Shown piece after piece: positions 7,033 to 14,612 of a stretch of DNA of 34,731 nt. The stretch lies in assembly GCA_037142435.1 (NCBI GenBank), contig JBAXAO010000010.1, forward strand, positions 1-34,731. The letters run 5' to 3'. How positions within the stretch are numbered: position 1 is the first letter of the stretch; each line of letters begins with the position of its first letter. Source of the DNA: CAIMZW01 sp037142435. GTDB taxonomy: Bacteria > Actinomycetota > Actinomycetes > Nanopelagicales > Nanopelagicaceae. The notes below the pieces were generated by a model that worked only from the letters and a program-made list of their open reading frames with translations, ran no database searches and was not told where the DNA came from. A program made the position numbers and the translations under genes.

Positions 7033-7917
7033 CTACTTCTTGAGCCAGTAATCATTAATGTACTTCTCGCCCTCATCGCAGAAGAAGGTGACGACGGTTT
7101 CAAGGTTAAAGTCTCTTTTTAATTGCAACGCGGCCAACATATGAGCCCCGGAAGAAGGGCCAACAAATATTCCATGCTTGCGCGCAAGTCTGCGCATCTC
7201 TTCGATTGCATCGTGAGAGTGAATGTGGATAAAGCCATCTACTTCACTCTTGTGACGAGCAATGATTCCAGGAACAAAACCATCCGAAATTCCCTCGATG
7301 AGGTGCTTAGCTACTTCTCCGCAAGCGATTGTGCAGGATTCGGAGGGCTCAAGTGCGTAGCTCTTGCATTCTGAATTCACTTCTTTAAATGCTTGACCCA
7401 CACCAATTAGCGTCCCGCCAGTACCGACTCCCCCGACAACAAGATCTGGTCTGGTGGGCAATTCTCGCAGGATTTCTTGGCCAAGCCAGTCGTGGTTTTC
7501 AATAACGTTCCACTCATTATCGAACTGCTGTGGTGCAAAATATCCTTGCTGACTTCCGATTCGTCGAACTTCATCCAACGCGTTGTTGACGTGGAAATCT
7601 CCCAGCGTCCGCACTTCGGCCCCAAAAGCTTCAGATATCGCAGTACGTTCCTGACTCAAACCTTCTGGCATGACAACCAACATTTTGTAACCTTTGACAG
7701 CGGCAACCATGCTCATGGCATTTCCTGTATTGCCACTGCTCGCCTCAACGATGGTATCTCCCGGTTTAAGCAAGCCCTCGGCCTCGGCTCGCTCGATCAT
7801 GTATTTTGCAATACGTGCTTTGATCGATCCGGATGGATTGAGATATTCCATTTTCACCCAAATGCCATCAATATTGATGAGTGGGGTATTGCCGATTGCG
7901 TCAAGAATGGTTTTCAC
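7033..7917 (-). CDS. PLP-dependent cysteine synthase family protein
   Basis: A 294-residue fold-type II PLP enzyme related to CysK/CysM and cystathionine beta-synthase. The PLP lysine is in NPSGSIKAR (27-35, Lys33). In cysteine synthases this motif usually ends KDR, so the Asp is replaced by Ala. The substrate loop EASSGNTG (58-65), phosphate-binding GTGGT (165-169) and GPSSGA (253-258) are intact. The segment FDNEWNVIENHDWLGQEI differs from the classic NPANPxxH...GPEI of O-acetylserine enzymes, so the sulfur donor or acceptor may differ. I choose GTG 7917 because TAACTT lies 7 nt upstream and the motif-rich region begins soon after; TTG 7926 is possible. It converges on the dehydrogenase operon with an 11-nt gap. 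Confidence 0.82.
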   Translation of the reverse strand: MKTILDAIGNTPLINIDGIWVKMEYLNPSGSIKARIAKYMIERAEAEGLLKPGDTIVEASSGNTGNAMSMVAAVKGYKMLVVMPEGLSQERTAISEAFGAEVRTLGDFHVNNALDEVRRIGSQQGYFAPQQFDNEWNVIENHDWLGQEILRELPTRPDLVVGGVGTGGTLIGVGQAFKEVNSECKSYALEPSESCTIACGEVAKHLIEGISDGFVPGIIARHKSEVDGFIHIHSHDAIEEMRRLARKHGIFVGPSSGAHMLAALQLKRDFNLETVVTFFCDEGEKYINDYWLKK

Positions 7918-7924
7918 ATGAAGC

Positions 7925-7930
7925 AAGTTA
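7925..7930 (-). promoter_or_regulatory. -10 box of a leaderless promoter for the cysteine-synthase-like gene
   Basis: On the minus strand TAACTT lies 7 nt before GTG 7917. It decides the start codon chosen for the gene. Confidence 0.42.
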
Positions 7931-7971
7931 GCAAGGAAACCTAACTAAGTGAAGGAACTAACCCCTGGGAA

Positions 7972-8418
7972 TCACTTCGTGAAATCAGCGAGAACAATCT
8001 TTTTCATTCCACGCATCGCTTGCCACGCGTATTGCGCCTTTTCAGGATCTGGATCGCTCATAAAATCATTCATTTGAAGCGGAATGATTTGCCAGCTCAC
8101 TCCCCATTTATCTTTACACCAGCCACAATTCCCAGGCTGACCCTCTTTAGTGAGGGCATCCCACAATCGGTCAGTCTCTTCCTGTCCATCGCAGCTAATT
8201 GCCAACGAAATCGAATTATTAAAAGTTTCGCCACCAGGAACGCACATTCCTACAAGATCATGGCCATAGACGCTGAACTCGGCAGTAAATAACGCCTCGC
8301 CCATGCGATTCTCGCCTTTAACAACAACCTCTTTAAAAGTTTCTTTGTAAAAGTTCAAAGCGCCTTCTAAATCTGCGGGGTACCAAAGGAACGTTTTAAG
8401 AGAGGAAGATTGAGTCAT
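7972..8418 (-). CDS. VOC-superfamily protein (PhnB / 3-dmu-9_3-mt type)
   Basis: A 148-residue vicinal-oxygen-chelate fold protein of the group first named after 3-demethylubiquinone methyltransferase, in fact glyoxalase-like proteins of unknown function. Diagnostic features: the opening LKTFLWYPADLEGALNFY with the conserved aromatic pair, FTAEFSVYGHDLVGM, then the SLAISCD-EETDRLWDAL helix and CGWCKDKWGVSWQI, the family's characteristic WxxDxxGxxWQ region. It starts at ATG 8418, which overlaps the preceding acetyltransferase stop as ATGA, so the longer in-frame start at 8430 is less likely. Last gene of a three-gene minus-strand operon. No enzymatic role can be assigned. Confidence 0.82.
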   Translation of the reverse strand: MTQSSSLKTFLWYPADLEGALNFYKETFKEVVVKGENRMGEALFTAEFSVYGHDLVGMCVPGGETFNNSISLAISCDGQEETDRLWDALTKEGQPGNCGWCKDKWGVSWQIIPLQMNDFMSDPDPEKAQYAWQAMRGMKKIVLADFTK

Positions 8419-8978
8419 CGATTTATCCATTCATCTTTTAGCGTTGCGTAGATCAGGGTATCTGTCCATTCGCCCTTGAAGAATTCCTCTTCTTTAAATT
8501 CAGCTTCCTTGCGCAAACCTAACCTTTTAACCAAATTCTCCGACGCAGAATTTCGAATATCCAGATGAGCGTAAACTCGCCGAAACTTTCCGGTGCTAAA
8601 GAGATAATCAATCGCAGCGGCACTTGCCTCGGTTGCATATCCATGCCCAGAATAATTGGGGTTTAGTACATAGCCGAATTCCGCTGTCTGATTCTCTTTA
8701 CTTTTATACATCAAGGAGATCTGGCCTATCACTTTGTTTAAGCCAGGAAGAACTATCCCAAGTAGAGCGTAATCTCCCTCAAAATCCAATTTACTGGCAG
8801 CAGAGGCTTTCGCCAGCGCCTCGACGACCTGCTCATAAGTGCGCACTGGCCAAGGAATATATGTCACAACTTCTGCAACCGATTGATACTCGAAGAGATC
8901 ATCGGCGTCGGCGAGAGAAAGCGGGCGAAGAATGAGTCTTTTTGTGGTCAATCTAAAGTCCGGAGAATTTATCGCCAT
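8415..8978 (-). CDS. RimJ/RimL-type GNAT acetyltransferase
   Basis: A 187-residue GNAT of the ribosomal-protein-alanine / generic N-acetyltransferase class. It opens with FRLTTKRLILRPLSLADADDLFEY, the standard RimJ/RimL start. The acetyl-CoA motif is YVLNPNYSGHGYATEASAAAI (G-x-G-x-A), followed by RVYAHLDIRNSASENLVKRLGLRKEAEF, a textbook motif B in which the Asn-x-x-S pair contacts CoA. The C-terminal WTDTLIYATLKDEW also fits. It starts inside the end of the hydrolase gene (10-nt overlap) and its stop overlaps the VOC gene start, so the three are co-translated. The acceptor substrate is unknown. Confidence 0.86.
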   Translation of the reverse strand: MAINSPDFRLTTKRLILRPLSLADADDLFEYQSVAEVVTYIPWPVRTYEQVVEALAKASAASKLDFEGDYALLGIVLPGLNKVIGQISLMYKSKENQTAEFGYVLNPNYSGHGYATEASAAAIDYLFSTGKFRRVYAHLDIRNSASENLVKRLGLRKEAEFKEEEFFKGEWTDTLIYATLKDEWINR

Positions 8979-9730
8979 TGCTGAATATGAGCCAGTGCAT
9001 TAGCGAAGATCAAGTCCGCGTCGTAATCCATTGTGGCGACGTGATAGCTGTTAGTCATCTCGATGCGTTGCTTCTCTTTGGTACCGATCCCCGACATGAT
9101 GATGTCGCTGTTGGATATCGGCAAGACATGGTCATCGACGGAATGGAATAACAGAGTTGGGGCGGTAATTTTTCCGAGATTGGCTTTGGTGGCCTTCAGC
9201 ATTTTGTTCAATTGGATGACGCCCTTTGTAGGCAGCACGTCATAACCCCATTCGGTGACATCTGGTTTCTTTATGTCATCGCCGACAGAGGGCATGCCTG
9301 GTTTTAACATAGCCAAGATTGGCGCGAATTTAATTTGCAGCCCGGGGATGTGGATCATGGGATTCACGAGCACTAGTCCATCGACAGCATGGTTTTCAGC
9401 CACGTTGAGAGTTGTGCAGCCGCCCATAGACAAACCGAAAATGAATACTTTCGAACAAGTTCTACGAAGGTCTTGCAGGTCCTTGACGACGCGATCAGGC
9501 CATTCATTCCAGGAAACCTTGTTCAAGTCTTGCCATTGTGTGCCGTGGCCAGGCAACCTCGGTACACGAACCGAATAGCCGTGTTCGACTAAGTTGTGGG
9601 CCCACGGGCGCATCGATGCTGGCGAACCAGTAAAACCATGAACCAAGACAATGCCTATATGAGCATTTTCCCCTCGCCCATCAAATGCAAAATCGGAGAG
9701 CCAACCTTCGGGAGCGTTTTCAGTAGCCAT
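8969..9730 (-). CDS. Alpha/beta hydrolase (carboxylesterase / monoacylglycerol lipase-like)
   Basis: A 253-residue serine hydrolase. Seen: oxyanion-hole motif VLVHGFTGSP (about residues 28-37), cap-less PRLPGHGT, the nucleophile elbow FGLSMGG (Ser about 100), the acid in HSVDDHVLP (Asp about 198) and the histidine in NSYHVATMD (about 228). This arrangement matches Est30-type carboxylesterases and bacterial monoacylglycerol lipases, which cleave short to medium acyl esters. No signal peptide, so cytoplasmic. First gene of a tight operon with a RimJ-like acetyltransferase and a VOC protein; its promoter overlaps the start of the divergent DnaQ-UvrC-like gene. Natural substrate unknown. Confidence 0.87.
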   Translation of the reverse strand: MATENAPEGWLSDFAFDGRGENAHIGIVLVHGFTGSPASMRPWAHNLVEHGYSVRVPRLPGHGTQWQDLNKVSWNEWPDRVVKDLQDLRRTCSKVFIFGLSMGGCTTLNVAENHAVDGLVLVNPMIHIPGLQIKFAPILAMLKPGMPSVGDDIKKPDVTEWGYDVLPTKGVIQLNKMLKATKANLGKITAPTLLFHSVDDHVLPISNSDIIMSGIGTKEKQRIEMTNSYHVATMDYDADLIFANALAHIQQWR

Positions 9731-9736
9731 TAAAAA

Positions 9737-9766
9737 AGCCTATTGGCTCCGATAGGTATGTGTCAC
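9737..9766 (-). promoter_or_regulatory. Leaderless promoter for the hydrolase operon
   Basis: On the minus strand GTGACA (9766-9761) is followed by an 18-nt spacer and TAGGCT (9742-9737), then 6 nt to the ATG at 9730. This is the best -35/-10 pair among the leaderless promoters here. Confidence 0.55.
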
Positions 9767-11532
9767 CACTCTGGCGTACGGTTTCTCTCATGTCCACCAC
9801 GCGAGAATGGCAACCGTCATTCGATGATTTGGGCAGATCGCTCCAAGACATCACCTTCGTCGTAGTGGATCTGGAAACCACCGGGGCATCCGTTCGAGAT
9901 GGCAGCGCCATCACCGAAATCGGCGCGGTAAAAGTTCGTGGTGGGCAAATAATTCAAGAATTCCAGACTTTTGTTAACCCCAATTCGCCGATCCCTGCCT
10001 TTATTACCGTTCTCACCGGCATAACTGACGCCATGGTTCTCCACGCCCCGCTTATCGCAGAAGCCTTCCCGACTTTCCTTGAGTTCTGCGGCTCTAAAGA
10101 GGAAACCGCACTGGTCGCCCACAACGCACCTTTTGATGTTGGATTTCTCAAGGGTGCTGCAGCTCAATTGGGCTATACCTGGCCCAACTTCCCGGTCCTG
10201 GATACTGCTCGCATTGCTCGCCTCATTCTCTCTAAAGAAGAAGTCCGAGATTGCAAACTTGGAACCCTCGCTAGATTCTTCAACACAGTTGTCACACCAA
10301 ATCACCGGGCTTTAGATGATGCTCAAGCCACAGTAGATGTTTTGCATGGACTATTTGGGCGCCTCGGCTCCATGGGAATTTCTTCGCTGGAGGATCTTCA
10401 AGGATTTACCAATCGCGTAACTCCAGAACAGCGCAAGAAGAAACATCTTGCTGACGGCATTCCCGCAGTTCCTGGAGTCTACATTTTTCGCGACCGCAAT
10501 AACGAAGCGCTCTACATTGGCACTTCCCGCAATTTACGTTCACGGGTACGTAACTACTTCGGGTCTGGTGAAACGAGGCGACGAATTCGCGACATGGTGA
10601 GCCTTGCAGAAAGAGTTGATGTCATTCCGTGCGCGACCATCTTGGAAGCACAAATACGCGAACTCAGACTTATCTCCGAGAAACAACCACGTTTTAATCG
10701 CAGATCAAGGCAACAAGAGAAAGCGATCTGGCTGAAATTGACAGAGGAATCCTTCCCCAGGCTTTCTGCGGTAAGGGGTTCTTCATCGCTTTCCGAACAG
10801 TCAGGTTGGGCCGGACCATTTAATGGGTTGCAAGAAGCGCAATACGCGATGGAGGCTATTCATGAAGTAGTGCCCTTGCGCCAGTGCACCAAAAAAATTA
10901 CAGCCCGGAGCATTCCAAAGGACACCTCATGTGCATTGCTCGATATGGGAAAGTGCGGCGCACCTTGCATTGGCCTGCAAGACGCTGAGGCATATTCACA
11001 ACACACGATGAACGCGCGCGAACTATTGCACGTCAATAGTTCTCACATCGAAGCACATCTCTCCCAACGGATGCACGATTTGGCACAGATGGAGAGATTT
11101 GAAGAAGCCGGCGAATTTCGAAATCGCCTTAGTTCCTTCACAAAAGGTGCCTCTCGAGCTCAACGAATACGCGCCCTGGCAAATATCGCTCATCTCGTTG
11201 CAGCCACGCCCACATCAGATAATAGGTGGGAGTTCATTTGCATTCGCTTTGGCAGACTTGCCGCCAGCGCTTCAGCCAAAAATAATTCGGCAATTCAAGA
11301 AGTACTTGCCTCTTTGACATTGACCGCCGAGGTCGTAGTTCCCAGCCATGAAGTATTGCCCGCTTCGTCTTACGAAGAAATTGAAAAACTTCTTGGTTAC
11401 CTCGAAACTCCTGGGGTCCGATTGGTCGAACTTGAGGGCCAGTGGGCGCTGCCAATTTTTGGATCCGGGAATATGCATACTCAATTTCGCGAACAGAGAA
11501 GTGCATGGGAAGGTGCTATTCCACTGGAGTAG
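9760..11532 (+). CDS. DnaQ-like exonuclease fused to UvrC-type GIY-YIG nuclease
   Basis: A 590-residue two-nuclease fusion typical of Actinobacteria (M. tuberculosis Rv2191 is the comparable protein). Domain 1 (about 30-200) is a DEDDh 3'-5' exonuclease like DNA polymerase III epsilon: VVDLETTG (Asp37, Glu39), AHNAPFDVGFL (Asp126) and NHRALDDA (His182, Asp187). Domain 2 (about 235-320) is GIY-YIG: PGVYIFRDRN and ALYIGTSRNLRSRVRNYF. A UVR-like helix lies near 440-465 (MERFEEAGEFRNRLSSF), but the C-terminal RNase H-like and HhH parts of full UvrC are absent, resembling E. coli Cho. Probably a DNA-repair back-up incision enzyme. GTG 9760 is assumed; ATG 9790 is a good alternative. Its end overlaps the convergent trpD by 17 nt. 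Confidence 0.9.
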   Translation: MSPLWRTVSLMSTTREWQPSFDDLGRSLQDITFVVVDLETTGASVRDGSAITEIGAVKVRGGQIIQEFQTFVNPNSPIPAFITVLTGITDAMVLHAPLIAEAFPTFLEFCGSKEETALVAHNAPFDVGFLKGAAAQLGYTWPNFPVLDTARIARLILSKEEVRDCKLGTLARFFNTVVTPNHRALDDAQATVDVLHGLFGRLGSMGISSLEDLQGFTNRVTPEQRKKKHLADGIPAVPGVYIFRDRNNEALYIGTSRNLRSRVRNYFGSGETRRRIRDMVSLAERVDVIPCATILEAQIRELRLISEKQPRFNRRSRQQEKAIWLKLTEESFPRLSAVRGSSSLSEQSGWAGPFNGLQEAQYAMEAIHEVVPLRQCTKKITARSIPKDTSCALLDMGKCGAPCIGLQDAEAYSQHTMNARELLHVNSSHIEAHLSQRMHDLAQMERFEEAGEFRNRLSSFTKGASRAQRIRALANIAHLVAATPTSDNRWEFICIRFGRLAASASAKNNSAIQEVLASLTLTAEVVVPSHEVLPASSYEEIEKLLGYLETPGVRLVELEGQWALPIFGSGNMHTQFREQRSAWEGAIPLE

Positions 11533-12595
11533 CGGCCAATTTCTGAGATAGTTCTATCCAATTTTTCAATAGTTTCTTGGCAGCGCCAGAATCAATAGCT
11601 TGTGAGGCCCTGACCAGACCGTTCGCAAATTGCTGTTCGACACTCAAGGAGAAATCGGCCTTAAAAGCTGCGATCGAAGCGGCGGCGTTGAGCAATACTG
11701 CATCGCGACGCGCACTCTGTTCGCCATCAAAGATTGAATGTAAGACATTGGCATTGAACTTTGGATCGCCACCCACGATTTCAGAAATTGGCGAAAAGTT
11801 AATTCCGATATTACGTGGATCAAAAGTTTCGGTTCGCATTTTGCCGTCATTAATCTGGATCACCGTGGAGGTGGTGGAAATCGATATCTCATCCAATCCA
11901 TCATCGCCGCGGAAGAGGAATCCTTCACAACCTCTATCGGCCAAAACTTTTGCCATAATCGGGAGCATCCGTTCACTAGCCACTCCGATGGCAACAACAT
12001 TTGACTTTGCCGGATTTGATAGCGGACCTAAAATATTGAAAACCGTAGGCGTCCCTAATTCCTTACGTGCAGGCGCTGCAAATCTCATCGCTGGGTGAAA
12101 CTTTGGCGCAAAGCAGAAACCGATACCGATGCGACGAACACACTCCTCGACTTGCGGGCCATCTAAAGTGATGACAACGCCTAGTTCCTCTAAAAGGTCG
12201 GCCGAGCCAGCCAAAGAAGTGGCTGCTCGATTTCCGTGTTTCACGACGCGAGTTCCGGCCGCCGCGGTAACGATGCAAGCAGTCGTAGAAATATTGATGG
12301 TGTTAGCCCCATCTCCCCCGGTTCCGACAATGTCCAAGGATCGCTCGGGGATGGAAATTGGGGCGGCGAATGCAAACATTTGCTCGATCATGGCTGAAAT
12401 TTCGGATGCGCTCTCTCCTTTGGCCTTGTAAGCCAAAAGAAATGCCTTGATCTCTTCAGTGCTTGCTCCCCCGGCCAGGATCGTTCCCATAGCCCAGTGG
12501 ATTTGTTCTCTTGAGAGAAGTTCTAGCCGACCCAACTGGGCCAGGACTTGTGCCCATCTCGCTTCATGGGAGAGGCCGTCCAGGGAAGTGTTCAA
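11516..12595 (-). CDS. trpD: Anthranilate phosphoribosyltransferase
   Basis: A 359-residue TrpD, which transfers phosphoribosyl from PRPP to anthranilate in tryptophan synthesis. The PRPP-binding loop GTGGDGANTINIST begins at about residue 91 and KHGNRAATSLAGSADLLEELG at about 118, both diagnostic. FHPAMRFAAPARKELGTPTVFNILGPLSNPA and the metal-binding DGLDEIS also match. The N-terminal helices (LSREQIHWAMGTILAGGA...AFLLAYKAKGES) are complete. It starts at TTG 12595, 12 nt after the pseudo-receiver stop, without a visible Shine-Dalgarno; co-transcription is likely. No other trp genes are near. The trpD-ctaE adjacency is conserved in actinobacteria. Confidence 0.95.
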   Translation of the reverse strand: MNTSLDGLSHEARWAQVLAQLGRLELLSREQIHWAMGTILAGGASTEEIKAFLLAYKAKGESASEISAMIEQMFAFAAPISIPERSLDIVGTGGDGANTINISTTACIVTAAAGTRVVKHGNRAATSLAGSADLLEELGVVITLDGPQVEECVRRIGIGFCFAPKFHPAMRFAAPARKELGTPTVFNILGPLSNPAKSNVVAIGVASERMLPIMAKVLADRGCEGFLFRGDDGLDEISISTTSTVIQINDGKMRTETFDPRNIGINFSPISEIVGGDPKFNANVLHSIFDGEQSARRDAVLLNAAASIAAFKADFSLSVEQQFANGLVRASQAIDSGAAKKLLKNWIELSQKLAATPVE

Positions 12596-12607
12596 TAGAT
12601 TCGAGAA

Positions 12608-13006
12608 TTAATGAAGAGCCAGGCGCAGGCGTAATAAGGCTGCCGCGCGATCGGCCAGGGTGAAGGGATCGATGGGGTGGATCACGACGTCATCGGCTCG
12701 GGACCACGAGGCCAGCCAGGCATCTTCAGGACGGCCAGTTATTAGCAAAACCGGGGGGCATTGGAAAACTTCGTCCTTGAGCTGGCGGGCGATGCCCATT
12801 CCGCCTTCTGGAACGGATTCGCCATCCAAGATAAAGAGGGCCACAGGCTTTCCGGCATCGACATATTGAAAGAGAGCAGGCCCAGTCGCAAACTCCACGA
12901 TCTGATGGCTCCCGAGGTCACTTGCCACTTTTTTACCTAAGGCGGCGATAGCGCTGGCTCGAACGCTCTGGTCGTCGGAATACACAACGATTACTGGGGT
13001 GCTCAT
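12608..13006 (-). CDS. Stand-alone degenerate response-regulator receiver domain
   Basis: A 132-residue protein with the alternating beta-alpha pattern of a CheY-like receiver and nothing else. The acidic pair is Asp11-Asp12 (VVYSDDQ), the candidate phospho-acceptor is Asp61 (FILDGESVPEGGMGI), and the switch Thr is Thr90 (VLLITGR). The invariant Lys near the C-terminus is replaced: the K-P-F position reads VIHPIDPF, with His110. Loss of that Lys usually means weak or no classical phospho-signalling. There is no DNA-binding output domain and no histidine kinase nearby. ATG 13006 is preferred to the longer frame because the fold begins at once and TAGACT lies 8 nt upstream. Divergent from ctaE, upstream of trpD. 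Confidence 0.7.
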   Translation of the reverse strand: MSTPVIVVYSDDQSVRASAIAALGKKVASDLGSHQIVEFATGPALFQYVDAGKPVALFILDGESVPEGGMGIARQLKDEVFQCPPVLLITGRPEDAWLASWSRADDVVIHPIDPFTLADRAAALLRLRLALH

Positions 13007-13087
13007 GGCTGGCAAGTCTAGCCAACCATGAGCCCCTTCCCAGCCCCTGATGGTGAATAAATAACCAATATTCCACCGCACATCTGC

Positions 13088-13103
13088 CGTGATTAGTGTC
13101 ACG
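13088..13103. promoter_or_regulatory. CRP/GlxR-like palindromic operator upstream of ctaE
   Basis: CGTGATTAGTGTCACG contains GTGA-N6-TCAC, the core of the CRP-family consensus TGTGA-N6-TCACA, in the 162-nt region between the pseudo-receiver gene and ctaE. In Corynebacterium the CRP homologue GlxR is known to act on respiratory genes. The regulator in this organism is not visible. Confidence 0.5.
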
Positions 13104-13106
13104 ACT

Positions 13107-13125
13107 CCCCGAGGCAGGCTCGGGG
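13107..13125. promoter_or_regulatory. GC-rich inverted repeat in the ctaE upstream region
   Basis: CCCCGAG (13107-13113) and CTCGGGG (13119-13125) form a 7-bp stem around loop GCAGG. No T-run follows on either strand, so it is not a standard terminator. It lies 4 nt after the CRP-like site and may be a second operator or a leader hairpin. Confidence 0.45.
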
Positions 13126-13168
13126 GCGTTAGGTCCTATTTGCGGTGAAAATCAGGAATAATGCGCGC

Positions 13169-13795
13169 GTGACCACAGTGGCAGCAACCCCAGGAAAAGT
13201 GACCAGGCCAAACCTCGTCGCCGTCGGAACCATCGTCTGGCTCGCCAGCGAACTTATGTTCTTTGCAGCGCTCTTTGCAATGTACTTCACAACGCGCGCC
13301 GTTCAAGGGCCAAAGGTCTGGTTGGCTTCAACCGGAATGTTGAACGTGCGTTTCGCCGCCATCAACACCACCGTGCTGGTGCTTTCATCAGTGACCTGCC
13401 AGTTCGGCGTATTCGCAGCCGAGCGTTTTCAAGCCCGGCGCACAGGGAAGCTTTTTCAGTTTTCTAAATGGGGAATGCGCGAATGGTTTGCTCTCACTTT
13501 CTTAATGGGGGCTTTCTTCATTGGTGGACAGGTGTACGAGTACGCCAACCTGGTTCACGAAGGTCTATCACTGTCATCCCGAGCCTACGGTTCGGTTTTC
13601 TACATCACTACTGGCTTCCACGGTCTGCACGTAACTGGCGGATTAATCGCCTTCCTCATTGTTCTCTTGCGCGTATATAAGGCTAAAAAATTCGGTCACA
13701 AACAAGCGACCACGGCAATTGTTGTTTCGTATTACTGGCACTTCGTCGATATCGTCTGGATCGCGCTCTTCTCGGCGATCTACCTCATCAAGTGA
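13169..13795 (+). CDS. ctaE: Cytochrome c oxidase subunit III
   Basis: A 208-residue five-span subunit III of the aa3 oxidase. The opening RPNLVAVGTIVWLASELMFFAALFAMYFTTRA is characteristic of actinobacterial CtaE, with the conserved Glu in SELMFF. Further spans include MREWFALTFLMGAFFIGGQVYEY, FYITTGFHGLHVTGG and the C-terminal YYWHFVDIVWIALF with family-typical His and Trp. GTG 13169 has AATAAT exactly 6 nt upstream; the longer start GTG 13145 adds eight polar residues and cannot be excluded. First gene of ctaE-qcrCAB, 20 nt before qcrC. Confidence 0.95.
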   Translation: MTTVAATPGKVTRPNLVAVGTIVWLASELMFFAALFAMYFTTRAVQGPKVWLASTGMLNVRFAAINTTVLVLSSVTCQFGVFAAERFQARRTGKLFQFSKWGMREWFALTFLMGAFFIGGQVYEYANLVHEGLSLSSRAYGSVFYITTGFHGLHVTGGLIAFLIVLLRVYKAKKFGHKQATTAIVVSYYWHFVDIVWIALFSAIYLIK

Positions 13796-13815
13796 GATTG
13801 GGCTACTAAAGAAGA

Positions 13816-14610
13816 ATGAAACGACTCTCACGTTATCGCCGACATAAATTTGCTGCACCAGCACTTATTGTCGCAGCCCTGATTTCGATCGGAACAACTT
13901 TCTCGATCGCCAGCGCTCTTCCCAGCCAACAACGCATGGAATCAACTGCCCAGACCACGCAGATCGCCGAAGGTAAGCAAATTTTTGCACGCGGTTGTTC
14001 TTCGTGTCATGGACTTAACGCCGAAGGCGGTTCTATCGCGCCTTCACTCATTGGCGTCGGCGCTGCTTCAGTAGATTTCCAAGTCGGAACTGGACGTATG
14101 CCTATGGCAGATATGAGCCAACAGGCTATGGCCAAAAAACCGATATACAACGAAGAGGAAACAGCGGCCCTTGCAGCCTACGTCGCTTCCCTGGCGCCCG
14201 GTCCTGCTGCGGTCACAAACGATCAACTGACATGGGAACGTGATGGCAATACCGCCCAAGGTGGCGAACTTTTCCGCACTAACTGCGCCATGTGCCACAA
14301 CTTTGCCGCCCAAGGTGGCGCACTGACCAACGGTAAGTACGCGCCTTCCCTTATGGGCACAGAAGCAAACAAAATTTATGAAGCGATGATCACCGGACCA
14401 CAATCAATGCCGGTCTTTTCGGACAAGACAATTACCCCTGAAGAAAAGTTGTCCATTATCAAGTGGATCAAAGCAGCACAGAAAGAGCCAGGTCTAGGCG
14501 GTGCATCACTCGGTCGGGTAGGACCAGTAACTGAAGGATTGTTAGGTTGGACTCTCGGACTTGGACTCCTCATAGGAGTCGCAGTCTGGTTAGCATCGAA
14601 GGCGAGATAG
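13816..14610 (+). CDS. qcrC: Menaquinol-cytochrome c reductase diheme cytochrome c subunit
   Basis: A 264-residue diheme cytochrome c. A basic N-terminus and hydrophobic span (about 12-34) export the protein. Two heme-binding motifs are present, CSSCH (61-65) and CAMCH (157-161), each followed by a Met-containing ligand region (RMPM at 94-97; SMPVF later). A C-terminal membrane anchor (about 242-260) ends in SKAR. This layout is specific for actinobacterial QcrC, where the second heme domain replaces a soluble cytochrome c and hands electrons directly to the CuA centre of CtaC. Shine-Dalgarno AAAGAAG precedes the ATG; the stop is 2 nt before qcrA. Confidence 0.97.
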   Translation: MKRLSRYRRHKFAAPALIVAALISIGTTFSIASALPSQQRMESTAQTTQIAEGKQIFARGCSSCHGLNAEGGSIAPSLIGVGAASVDFQVGTGRMPMADMSQQAMAKKPIYNEEETAALAAYVASLAPGPAAVTNDQLTWERDGNTAQGGELFRTNCAMCHNFAAQGGALTNGKYAPSLMGTEANKIYEAMITGPQSMPVFSDKTITPEEKLSIIKWIKAAQKEPGLGGASLGRVGPVTEGLLGWTLGLGLLIGVAVWLASKAR

Positions 14611-14612
14611 TT

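Noticed and set aside
7477..7944. 155-codon plus-strand frame opposite the cysteine-synthase-like gene
   Set aside because: The minus strand carries clear PLP-enzyme motifs; the antisense peptide is Phe/His-rich with no recognisable fold.
7972..8430. 3-demethylubiquinone 3-methyltransferase
   Set aside because: The family name is historical; there is no SAM-binding motif, and the fold is VOC.
9760..11532. uvrC of the UvrABC excision system
   Set aside because: It has an N-terminal DEDDh exonuclease and lacks the C-terminal RNase H-like and HhH domains of UvrC.
11577..12098. 173-codon plus-strand frame opposite trpD
   Set aside because: Shadow of trpD; low-complexity translation without domain features.
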